A stretch of 64,000 nt of DNA. Origin: Brachyspira hampsonii. GTDB lineage: Bacteria > Spirochaetota > Brachyspiria > Brachyspirales > Brachyspiraceae. The notes below the pieces were generated by a model. The model was given only the letters and a program-made list of their open reading frames with translations, did not search any database and was not told the DNA's origin. Each line of letters begins with the position of its first letter. Positions within the stretch are counted from its first letter, which is position 1. Positions 18,035 through 26,314 of the stretch are shown in pieces. The DNA lies in the NCBI RefSeq assembly GCF_001746205.1, contig NZ_MDCO01000009.1, forward strand, positions 485,054-549,053. The letters run 5' to 3'. The translations under genes and the position numbers were made by a program.

Positions 18035-18607
18035 ATGTTATCATCAGAAAAATATTATGAAGAAGGCGTTAATTATCATAAAGAAACAAAATATAAAGAA
18101 GCTGTAGAGTCTTTTGATAAAGCTATAAAATTAGATAATACTACATCAAAATATTATAGTGCAAGAGGCAGAGCAAAAAACGGTTTGAGACAATATGAAG
18201 AAGCAAAAAAAGATGCTGAAAGGGCTTTGGAGCTGGATAAAAATAATGCTGAAATCTATTTAGTATTTGGAAATATAAATTTAGATTTAAATAAGTATTT
18301 TGAAGCTATTAAAGACTATGATAAGGCTATAGAGATAGACCCTAATGATAGTGATGCTTATAATAACAGAGGAATATCTAAAGAAAAATTAGGACAGTAT
18401 GAAGAAGCTATTAAAGACTATGATAAGGCTATAGAGATAGACCCTAATTATAGTTATGCTTATAATAACAGAGGAATATCTAAAGAAAATCTAGGACAAT
18501 ATGAAGATGCCTTAAAAGATTATAAAAAGGCTTTAAAATTAGACCCTAATGATGAATATGCTAGAGAAAATATAAAAAATATTCAAAATCAATGTGGTTT
18601 GAGATAA
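18035..18607 (+). CDS. TPR-repeat protein
   Basis: The roughly 190-residue product is almost wholly tetratricopeptide repeats: about five 34-residue units with the pattern YxNRGxxKxxLGQYEEAIKDYDKAIEIDPN. TPRs form a superhelical scaffold for protein binding. There is no signal peptide, so it is probably cytoplasmic. A GTG at 18023 is an alternative start, but the ATG at 18035 is preferred because a GTGAG-like ribosome site lies 7 bases before it. Two central units are almost identical in DNA (see repeat entry). The gene is boxed in by palindromic elements, and copy B begins 6 bases after its stop. Confidence 0.85.
   Translation: MLSSEKYYEEGVNYHKETKYKEAVESFDKAIKLDNTTSKYYSARGRAKNGLRQYEEAKKDAERALELDKNNAEIYLVFGNINLDLNKYFEAIKDYDKAIEIDPNDSDAYNNRGISKEKLGQYEEAIKDYDKAIEIDPNYSYAYNNRGISKENLGQYEDALKDYKKALKLDPNDEYARENIKNIQNQCGLR
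18302..18505 (+). repeat. Tandem 102-bp near-identical TPR units
   Basis: Units 18302-18403 and 18404-18505 each encode one 34-residue TPR and differ at about 5 of 102 bases. This is much closer than the other repeats in the gene, so it indicates a recent duplication or gene conversion. Confidence 0.85.
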
Positions 18608-18613
18608 ACTGTA

Positions 18614-18692
18614 CGCACGGTGAACAAAATTAAAAATATAATAAAATTTTAATTACAAACAAATCTATATTTTTAATTTTACTCTGCGTGCG
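18614..18692. repeat. 80-bp palindromic element, copy B
   Basis: CGCACG and CGTGCG form the ends. Inside, AAAATTAAAAATATA (18626-18640) pairs perfectly with 18666-18680, giving a 15-bp stem. Its outer right arm is present (near 18720-18745) but the left arm is replaced by the end of the TPR gene. Confidence 0.8.
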
Positions 18693-18962
18693 GTTAATAC
18701 GCTATAAATTTAAAAAAATCTTGGGTGGGCAACTAAAAATTCTAATTAAACAAAAAAAGAAAATATAAAATAACAATTACAAATTAAAGTCATAAGCCTA
18801 GAGGGTGGGAAAATGAAAAATAAGTTTTAAAACTTTATCTACATACCCCGCCCTTTAAAATTTGACGCTTTACTTTGGATTTTAATATTTACTATCTTTA
18901 TAGCCTGATTAGAATTTGTTAATACCCGCCCTAGTGATGATTAGATTTAAAAAATCATTTAA

Positions 18963-19041
18963 CGCACGGTAAGCAAAATTTATAATATAATAAAATTTTA
19001 ATTACAAACAAATCTATATTTTTAATTTTATTCTGCGTGCG
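18963..19041. repeat. 80-bp palindromic element, copy C
   Basis: Same ends and core as the other copies. It sits inside a larger imperfect palindrome, 18911-19091, whose outer arms are AGAATTTGTTAATACCCGCC and the GGGTGGGTATTAAAAATTCT segment. Confidence 0.8.
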
Positions 19042-19527
19042 GTGAATACGCTATAAATTTAAAAAAATCTTGGGTGGGTATTAAAAATTCTGGTTAAACT
19101 TTAAAGCAATAAAAAATAATAATTACAAATTAAATTCATAAGTATAGAGGGTTGGCAAATGAAAAATAAGTTTTAAAACTTTATTTACATACCACGCCCT
19201 TTAAAATTTAACGCTTTATTTTAGATTTTTATATTGATTATCTTTATAACTTAATTAGAAATTATAGTATCTACAAAAGTGTTGAGTAAATTTAGAATTT
19301 ATTTAATAATAATTGATAAAATCATATTATTTATAGAAGAATTAGAACTTTTGCAACTTTTGCTGCGGGAAAAGTTGATAAAAAATAACTTTTAAACTTT
19401 AATTTAAAAACTAGACCTTTAAAATTTACTGCTTTACTTTGGATTTCAATATTTACTATCTTTATAGCCTAATTAGAATTTGTTAGCACCCGCCCTAGCG
19501 AGGATTAGATTTAAAAAAATCATTTAA

Positions 19528-19607
19528 CGCACTGTAAATAAAATTTATAATATAACAAAAATATGAATTAAAAATAAGTTTATAATTTTAACCTTACTCT
19601 GCGTGCG
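19528..19607. repeat. 80-bp palindromic element, copy D (diverged)
   Basis: The left end is CGCACT (one change) and the right end CGTGCG. The interior has diverged, but the spacing is the same 80 bp and the left flank matches the flank of copy C. Confidence 0.65.
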
Positions 19608-19787
19608 TTTAAAAATAATAAATATAAGATAACTAATTTACAAAATACTATCTAATGTATAATTTTAGAAAATTACAAAAATAATTTTTTTATTTTTTAT
19701 AAAAAAAATTGTATTTTTTTATATATTTTACAAATTTTTTATTATTTTTAATTTTATAAAAATATAAAGTAAATTTTGGAGAAATTA

Positions 19788-21597
19788 ATGAAAATAGGAT
19801 TAATGTTCAAATTTTTGAGTATTTTTTCTATATTTCATATTTCTATTTGCTGCATTTTTAGCAATATTGTTTATATACAAACCAATATATAAATCAAAAT
19901 TTTTAAAAGAAAAATAGTTTCAAACTTTAAATTCAAAAAATGAAACAGAAGCGTATGTAAAAGAAATAAAAAACACAGTTAATTTAATAGTTAATAATTT
20001 AGAAGCAAATCCAAGTTTAGAAACATTCGGTGATTTTATAACAAATGTACAGAAATCAGGTACCGGTTACTTAAATATGTATTTTGGAGATACTGTACCA
20101 TATTCAGAAGGTGGCATATATATAAATACTTTAGAAGAATATCCGCGTACATATAATCAAACTTCAAGACCTTGGTATCAGGATGCAGTAGCTTCTAATG
20201 ATATAGCAATAAGCGATCCATATATAGATTTTGCTGTTAATGAACTTACAGTTACATTCAGTAAAGCTGTATATACAAATGGAAAATTAAAAGGAGTATT
20301 TGCTATAGACTTTGCTGATATGAATAGCATTATGAAAGATATAAAAGAAAGTTTTGATGAAAGTTTTTATATAGTATCTGCTGATGGAATATATATGACT
20401 CATGAAAATAATGATTATGTACTAAATGAAAATAATAATTTATTTAAAGATCCGCTTTTTAGTTCCTTTAAAGGAAATCTCATATCACATGTAGGAGAAG
20501 TAAAAATTGTGGGCAATCAATGGTATGCAGTACAAAAAACAGACAATGCTCCATGGATATTAATATTCAAAGGAGATGCCAGCGAATTAAATAATCAATT
20601 TATGATTTTAATGTTTGTCATATTTATTGTTATGATCATTCTTTTATTCCTTGAAGGGTTTTTAGTTTATAAAATAGTAAAGCCTTTAAAGAACACAATA
20701 AAGATTATAGATTTAATGAAAGAAGGCAACTTTAATAGTGTATTTGATGAAGAAGATTTGCATTTAAAAGATGAATCAGGACATTTGGTTAATTCTGTTA
20801 ATGATATGCAAAACAAAATATCATCTATAGTATCAGAAATAAAAATGAATATGGCTTCTATAAATAATTCAAGCGGACAAATATCCAATGGCATAGATAA
20901 CTTATCGGACAGAACATCTTCTCAGGCTGCTGCAATAGAACAAATAAGCGGTGCCATAGAAAGCCTGTTTTCTTCTATATCCGAAACATCTAAGCATACT
21001 AATGATGTAAAAGAGATGAGTAATAAAGTATCTGATTCCACAAGAGTTGGAGTTGATGCTGTAACACAGATTTCTAATAATATGGCTGATATATCTCAGT
21101 CTAGTAAAGAGATATCAGATATAATAAAACTTATACAGTCTATAGCATTTCAAACTAATATACTTTCTTTGAATGCCGCTGTAGAAGCTGCCAGAGCCGG
21201 CGAACAAGGTAAAGGGTTTGCTGTTGTTGCTTCAGAAATCCGTTCTCTTGCACAAAATGTTAATGGTTCTGCCGGAAAGATTACAAATATAATAGAAAAC
21301 ACAGTTGCTAAAATAGAAACAGGAGATGAATCTGTTAAACATTCTTTGGAAATACTTTTAAATATAGAGGCTTCTGCCAATGAAGTTTCAGAAGTTTTAA
21401 ATAATCTTCATAATGCGGTTTCAAAGGAAGAAGGAAGCGTAAAAGAAATTGCACTTGCTATGAATGAATTAAATAATATCACTCATGAAAACTCTGCCCT
21501 AGTAAATAATAGCTCCATATTAGGAAAAGAAGTTGCTAATAATACAGAAAGGGTTTATTCAGAATTAGAATATTTTAAATTGCATAAAATAGGATAA
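19788..21597 (+). pseudogene. Methyl-accepting chemotaxis protein, disrupted at the N-terminus
   Basis: The gene starts at ATG 19788 with a good TTGGAG ribosome site, but the frame shifts inside a T run at 19822-19827, and the restored frame then meets a TAG at 19915-19917. The first membrane segment (FLFAAFLAILFIYKP) is readable only across these lesions. From 20077 the frame is open for 506 residues: dCache sensor (with RPWYQDAV and [17 protein letters not shown]), second membrane helix near 179-200, HAMP-like region, and the conserved signalling hairpin ([32 protein letters not shown]). A product from 20077 would lack its first membrane anchor and part of the sensor. The ligand is unknown. 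Confidence 0.85.
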
Positions 21598-21610
21598 TAT
21601 CAAAATCAAT

Positions 21611-21645
21611 ATCATATAATGCATATAAAAAATGCATTGTATGAT
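21611..21645. terminator. Hairpin between convergent chemoreceptor and AAA+ genes
   Basis: A 14-bp stem (21611-21624 with 21632-21645, one G-T pair) and 7-base loop. Neither side has a strong T run, so termination activity is uncertain. Confidence 0.45.
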
Positions 21646-22538
21646 TATATGATATTAGTTTCGTCATCGTCCATATTTCTTCTATTATTTTTATTATCTC
21701 TATCATCCATATTAAGACTTAATATTCTAAGCCCCTCATTACCAAGTACAGATTTTAATGCTATTAAAAATGCGGTATCTCTGCTGCTTGCAATGTTTCC
21801 TTTATATAATTTCATTGCATATCTAGCCATATTAATACCATCTCTCACAGAAAAAGAAGCATTATGAATATGTGATTTTTGTAAAAAACCTACAGTGATT
21901 TTTAATATTTCATCATCAGCAAAAGGAAGATTCATCTTTAATATATCATATTCTTCTTTAACATCAGGGAAAGGAAGTTCTATAGTAGGCTGAAGACGAG
22001 AATGTATATATTCAGGAAGCTCAAAAGTGCTGGCATCATCATTCATAGTAACTATGATTCTAAAATCAGGATGAGCCTTTATCTTTATTCCAGCTATTAC
22101 ACTTTCTACATATCTTCTATCATCAAGAAGCGGAGCAAGCGAAGCCCAAGTTTTTTCGCTCATTCTATTTCCTTCATCTAGTATAGCTACCCCTCCTTTA
22201 ATCATAGCAGTAACCAAACTAGAAGCATGATAGCTTATTTTATTGTTTTCAGATATTACAGGAATAATTATAAGATCTTCAGGTCTTGTATCTACTGTAC
22301 ATTGAAATATATAAACATCTCTATTTAGAATCTCTTTTCCTACATAATATGAAAGCGTAGTTTTTCCGGCACCGGGTTTTCCTACGATTCTAGGATTTAG
22401 CGGTATATCATCTTCTGAAATTAAATGCCAAGAAGCCATTATCTGTCTTACCAAATCATTCTGCCCTGTCCATTTTATATTTAAATTATCCGGGTGAGAT
22501 AATGTGAGTTCAACATTTTCTATTTGCACTTTTTCCAT
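21645..22538 (-). CDS. MoxR-family AAA+ ATPase (YehL-like)
   Basis: The 297-residue ATPase has Walker A GKPGAGKTTLSY (about 53-64), Walker B GGVAILDEGNRMSE, sensor-1 region RIIVTMNDD and an arginine-finger region near HSRLQPTIELPFP, all typical of the MoxR/AAA_5 group. These proteins are thought to act as chaperones, usually with VWA-domain partners. The closest theme I recall is E. coli YehL, which travels with a DUF5682 protein (compare 7327-9849). No VWA gene is adjacent. The C-terminus ends in an Asp/Asn/Arg-rich tail (MDDRDNKNNRRNMDDD). AGAGGA lies 7 bases before the ATG. Confidence 0.85.
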   Translation of the reverse strand: MEKVQIENVELTLSHPDNLNIKWTGQNDLVRQIMASWHLISEDDIPLNPRIVGKPGAGKTTLSYYVGKEILNRDVYIFQCTVDTRPEDLIIIPVISENNKISYHASSLVTAMIKGGVAILDEGNRMSEKTWASLAPLLDDRRYVESVIAGIKIKAHPDFRIIVTMNDDASTFELPEYIHSRLQPTIELPFPDVKEEYDILKMNLPFADDEILKITVGFLQKSHIHNASFSVRDGINMARYAMKLYKGNIASSRDTAFLIALKSVLGNEGLRILSLNMDDRDNKNNRRNMDDDETNII

Positions 22539-22698
22539 ACTTTAATCCTCTTTTTAGAAGAAATTTATAATTAATCAATGATATTATTAATTTTATAAAA
22601 AGTCAATTATTTATAATAATTTTAATTATTTGTATTGATTTATTGATATTAATTTATATATTAACAGTTATAGCAAAAAAATTAAGGGTGTATTATAT

Positions 22699-23745
22699 AT
22701 GTTTCAAAAGTTTTTGTCTTTGGTAATTGTTATTATTTTAAGTATTTCCTGCAATAATTCTAAAAGCATTACAACGGATAAAACTAAAAATGGTTCAGAA
22801 ATACAAGAATCTAAATTCTATTTACTTGAAGGAAATATATCCGGTGAAAAGGCCGATATGTATTTGTATGTAAATGAAAAGAATCAAAAAGTAAGCGGTT
22901 ATTATTATACAAAAAATGGAAAATCAGTAATTACAGGTACTATTAATAACAATAAAATAAATTTGAAGGAAGTTGATGATAATAATAATATTCATGCTTC
23001 TATAGTCGGCAGTTTAAGTGATGATATAATATTAAATGCAGAAATAAAATATGAGGAGTTAAATGAAGTTAAAGATATCGAGTTTTCTTTAAATAGAAAT
23101 CTTCCTGTATATTATGCGGATATAGTAGATTATTATAAAAATGAAAGTATAAGTAACTCTATATTCTCATATCATAAAACTTTACTTTTATTTAGTAAGA
23201 GCAATGATATAAGCTCTTCAGATATGGAATCATCTATTAATTATGCCGAGGAAGAATGTGATAACTACTATAATGAATGGAAAGGACTTTTATATGTAGG
23301 TTCAAGTAATACTACTTATGAAATAGATAATACAGTTAATGTAGGATATATAGACAGCCATATAATAGCACTTGATAATTATTCATCATTATATACAGGC
23401 GGAGATTATGCAGCAAAAGCTAATATTCAGGAAGTATTTTCATTAGAAAGTTCTAATCTAATTACTATAAGAGATTTAATATCTGACTTTAATAATGCTG
23501 ATTTAATATCATTAATGAGAGATAAAATATTAAAAAAAGGTTATTCTAAAGAGGATTACTATGAATTTGATTCTATCACATTGGAAAGCTCAACTTTTAG
23601 AGTTCTTCCCAATTCTTTAAATTTTGTATGGCAGGCTAATGATATATCACCATATACAGTAGGAATTACAGAGATAAGTTTTACATTTGAAGAATTAAAA
23701 CCATACATAAAAGAGGATTCCCCTTTATGTTATTTATTTTTATAA
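22699..23745 (+). CDS. Lipoprotein with DUF3298/RsiV-like C-terminal domain
   Basis: The signal peptide has a lipobox (LSISC, Cys19). Residues about 40-135 form repeated short beta-strands resembling a lipocalin-like or barrel segment. The C-terminal part from about 150 matches the DUF4163/DUF3298 pattern: a YxADI start, a TGGDYAAKAN-like central motif and a closing FVWQANDISPYTVGITEISF. That domain is found in RsiV anti-sigma factors, where it binds lysozyme, and in many envelope lipoproteins. There is no cytoplasmic anti-sigma part here, so a role as a surface or periplasmic sensor or inhibitor is only an inference. Confidence 0.78.
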   Translation: MFQKFLSLVIVIILSISCNNSKSITTDKTKNGSEIQESKFYLLEGNISGEKADMYLYVNEKNQKVSGYYYTKNGKSVITGTINNNKINLKEVDDNNNIHASIVGSLSDDIILNAEIKYEELNEVKDIEFSLNRNLPVYYADIVDYYKNESISNSIFSYHKTLLLFSKSNDISSSDMESSINYAEEECDNYYNEWKGLLYVGSSNTTYEIDNTVNVGYIDSHIIALDNYSSLYTGGDYAAKANIQEVFSLESSNLITIRDLISDFNNADLISLMRDKILKKGYSKEDYYEFDSITLESSTFRVLPNSLNFVWQANDISPYTVGITEISFTFEELKPYIKEDSPLCYLFL

Positions 23746-23828
23746 TTTTTTATAAAAGTTAGGCTTAAATTGATAAAGAAATTTGTTTAACTATTAGCAT
23801 AAAGATAATAATAAATAGGAGTTTTAAT

Positions 23829-24245
23829 ATGTCAGGAAATGCTAATATTATAGTAATAGAAGGAAGATTAACAAAAGATCCTACTTACATGAAAACTAAA
23901 AATGGAAAATCTTTATGCAAATTTTCTGTAGCCAATAATAGATTCTATTATACAAATGGAACTTTACAAAAGGAAGTATATTTCTTTGATTTAGTAACTT
24001 GGGGATATAATGCAGATAAAGCTGCTGTTAGCTTATTTAAAGGAAGACATGTACTAGTAAGCGGAGAATTGAGACAAAATATTTATACATCAAAAGACGG
24101 AACTAAAAAAAGTGCCGTTTATATACTAGCATTAGATATAAAAAATTTAGATAAGAAATCTATAGGCAATACTTATTACACAAAAACAGCTAATAATCAA
24201 ATAATATCAGATTCTATTGAAGAGAATTTAGAGGAAGTATTTTAG
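23829..24245 (+). CDS. ssb: Single-stranded DNA-binding protein
   Basis: The OB-fold protein of 138 residues binds ssDNA during replication and repair. It has the SSB signature order: NxxxxEGRLTKDP, CKFSVANNRFY, FFDLVTWGYNADKAA, FKGRHVLVSGELRQNIY and DGTKKSAVYILALDI. The linker is short. The C-terminus reads EENLEEVF, acidic and ending in Phe like the partner-binding tip of classic SSB, although the usual Pro before Phe is Val. AGGAG precedes the ATG. The last 32 bases overlap the convergent tmk gene. A second SSB elsewhere in the genome cannot be excluded. Confidence 0.9.
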   Translation: MSGNANIIVIEGRLTKDPTYMKTKNGKSLCKFSVANNRFYYTNGTLQKEVYFFDLVTWGYNADKAAVSLFKGRHVLVSGELRQNIYTSKDGTKKSAVYILALDIKNLDKKSIGNTYYTKTANNQIISDSIEENLEEVF

Positions 24246-24825
24246 ATTCTTTTATAGTATTTAAAATTTCATCTTTGATTGATTCCTGAGATTTGGAAGC
24301 ATCTATATGATGTATATATGAGGCATCAAAAGAGCAGAATATTTTATCAACCTCTTCTAAATAATTCTTGTTTTCAAATCTATCAACGAATCCTCTTTTT
24401 TCCATGATTCTATTTAATGCAGTTTCTATATCGAGATGGAGTATGAATACTAAATCAGGCTGTAATATGAAATCTTTATGCAGATTGTATATATATTCTT
24501 TATCAATTCCTTTAGCACCTTGATATGCTATAGATGAATAAATATATCTATCTAATACTATTACATATCCGTCATTAATGGCAGGCTTAATCATATGTTT
24601 TATATGCTCTTTTCTATCAGCTATAAATAACGATAATTCTTCTTCAGGTTTTAAATCTTTAGAGAGCAAGCTTTCTCTCAATTTAGAACCATAATATGCA
24701 TAAGTAGGCTCAAATGTATATATAGATTTTATTCCAAGACTATTCAAAGTATCGGTGAGCATCATACCAATACTAGATTTTCCGGAACCATCTATGCCTT
24801 CTAATACTATTAATTTTCCTTCCAT
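24214..24825 (-). CDS. tmk: Thymidylate kinase
   Basis: It phosphorylates dTMP to dTDP with ATP, an essential step in dTTP supply. The 203-residue length is normal. The P-loop is GIDGSGKSS (residues 9-17), the DRYIYSS motif (about 93) is the dTMP-binding DR(Y/H) signature, and LHLDIETALNRI is the region before the lid. It lies 66 bases after mraY on the same strand and may share its transcript. Its 3' end overlaps the 3' end of ssb by 32 bases. Confidence 0.95.
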   Translation of the reverse strand: MEGKLIVLEGIDGSGKSSIGMMLTDTLNSLGIKSIYTFEPTYAYYGSKLRESLLSKDLKPEEELSLFIADRKEHIKHMIKPAINDGYVIVLDRYIYSSIAYQGAKGIDKEYIYNLHKDFILQPDLVFILHLDIETALNRIMEKRGFVDRFENKNYLEEVDKIFCSFDASYIHHIDASKSQESIKDEILNTIKESKILPLNSLQ

Positions 24826-24891
24826 TAATTATTCCCACTATACCTATATTATAAATAATACTAATTATTCAAAATAAATCAATATATAATT

Positions 24892-26043
24892 CTATCTTAT
24901 CTTAAGCGTAGCTATGCCAATAAGAGCCATTATTATTCCTATAATATAGAATCTAAATACCACCTGAGTTTCTTTCCAGCCTGATTTTTCAAAATGATGA
25001 TGCAAAGGAGCCATTTTAAATATACGCTTTTTATTAAAAAATTTATAAGAGAACACTTGTAAAACTACACTTAAAGCCTCTGCCACATAAACAGCTCCTA
25101 TTATAACAAGAAGTAATTCATGCTTTATAAATAAGGCTATGATACCTAAAACTCCTCCCAAAGATAAACTTCCTACATCTCCCATAAACACCTGAGCAGG
25201 GTGGGCATTAAACCATAAGAATCCTAAACCAGCACCTATTAAAGCACCAACAAAAACTGTAACCTCTCCTGCATCTGATATGAAAGGTATTTTTAAATAA
25301 GTTGCTATTAGTGAGTTTCCTGATACATAAGAGAGAACTGCTAAAGCCATAGACATTATTATTAAAAGACCTATAGCAAGTCCGTCAAGTCCGTCGGTAA
25401 GATTAACAGCATTACTCATACTTACAACTACAAATGTTGCAAATGGTATGTATAATATTTTTAAATCTATATATATTGTACTTGCAAATGGAAGAAATAT
25501 AGTTGAAGAAGGTACCTGTGCCACTTTTACAGCTTCTAATACTCCTATGCCTTGATTAAGTTCAAATGTCATCAAAAAAGTTGATTTATCAAAATAATAT
25601 AAATAAACTCCTATTATAATTCCTACAAAAGTTTGAAAAAATATTTTGTATTTTCCGGGAAGACCTTTCGAGTTTTTATATTTAATCTTCAAAAAATCAT
25701 CTAAGAAACCTGCTATTGAAAGTATTACTAATGATAAAGTAAGAAGTATTATTTTTAAATTATCTAATTCAGCCCATAAAAGCACACTGATTAAAATACT
25801 TCCTACTATAAATATACCTCCCATAGTAGGAGTGCCTGTTTTAACTAAGTGTGTTTCAGGACCGTCATCTCTTACAACCTGACCGAAATTAAGTTTTTTT
25901 AATTTTTCTATAACATTCGGAGCAAATAAAAGCACTAATATCAATGCAGTAGCTACAGCACCGGCAGTTCTGAATGTGATATATCTAAATAGGTTAAAAC
26001 CAAAAAATGATTCCCTTAATGGATAAAAAATTTGATACAGCAT
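24892..26043 (-). CDS. mraY: Phospho-N-acetylmuramoyl-pentapeptide transferase
   Basis: This ten-helix inner-membrane enzyme transfers phospho-MurNAc-pentapeptide to undecaprenyl phosphate, making lipid I, the first membrane step of peptidoglycan synthesis. Diagnostic motifs are present: TMGGIFI, DDFLKIKYKNSKGLPGKYK, NLTDGLDGLAIG, FMGDVGSLSLGG and PLHHHFEKSGWKE. The longest frame would begin at a TTG (26055), but the ATG at 26043 gives the standard MraY start (MLYQIFYPL) and is preferred. The gene is separate from any mur/fts cluster in this window. tmk follows. Confidence 0.96.
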   Translation of the reverse strand: MLYQIFYPLRESFFGFNLFRYITFRTAGAVATALILVLLFAPNVIEKLKKLNFGQVVRDDGPETHLVKTGTPTMGGIFIVGSILISVLLWAELDNLKIILLTLSLVILSIAGFLDDFLKIKYKNSKGLPGKYKIFFQTFVGIIIGVYLYYFDKSTFLMTFELNQGIGVLEAVKVAQVPSSTIFLPFASTIYIDLKILYIPFATFVVVSMSNAVNLTDGLDGLAIGLLIIMSMALAVLSYVSGNSLIATYLKIPFISDAGEVTVFVGALIGAGLGFLWFNAHPAQVFMGDVGSLSLGGVLGIIALFIKHELLLVIIGAVYVAEALSVVLQVFSYKFFNKKRIFKMAPLHHHFEKSGWKETQVVFRFYIIGIIMALIGIATLKIR

Positions 26044-26094
26044 AATTATATACAACCTTTATATAATTAAAAAAGTTAAATATTTATTGTAAAT

Positions 26095-26123
26095 ATACTA
26101 TTATATATATAAGGTTTTGTCAA
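26095..26123 (-). promoter_or_regulatory. Sigma-70-like promoter of mraY
   Basis: On the minus strand a perfect TTGACA (26118-26123) and TAGTAT (26095-26100) are spaced by 17 bases, about 50 bases before the mraY ATG. Confidence 0.5.
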
Positions 26124-26180
26124 TTAAAAAATATTATGTTAATTAATAAATTCTAATTATTGCAGTATACTTTTTGATAT

Positions 26181-26219
26181 AAAAAAATCAGACTATTATA
26201 TTTTTTATAATAGCCTGAT
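26181..26219 (-). terminator. Rho-independent terminator downstream of the intact M30 protease gene
   Basis: Read on the minus strand, a 14-position stem with one mismatch (ATCAG..CTATTATA with TATAATAG..CTGAT) and 5-base loop is followed by seven T. It is almost the same sequence as the terminator at 27752-27790. Confidence 0.85.
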
Positions 26220-26314
26220 ATTGAGTTTTATTTAAAATATTATTTTTGTATATAAAAAAGCTGTAAGTAAGATTCTAAACAATTTTTATAATATCTTTCA
26301 TTTTTTATAGATTA

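Larger units (their letters stand above)
18608..19787. other. 1.2-kb repeat-rich non-coding region between the TPR gene and the chemoreceptor pseudogene
   Basis: No open frame is credible here. It contains palindromic elements B, C and D and repeated flanking arms. Segments starting CTATAAATTTAAAAAAATCT near 18702 and 19051 are near copies. The segments near 18861-18960 and 19418-19525 are also near copies. An isolated hairpin CAACTTTT/AAAAGTTG lies at 19354-19377. Confidence 0.7.

Noticed and set aside
17782..19607. Four regularly shaped repeats could be taken for a CRISPR array.
   Set aside because: Copies are palindromic, 80 bp, diverged and separated by 270-750 bp of partly repeated sequence. 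There are no uniform spacers and no cas genes.
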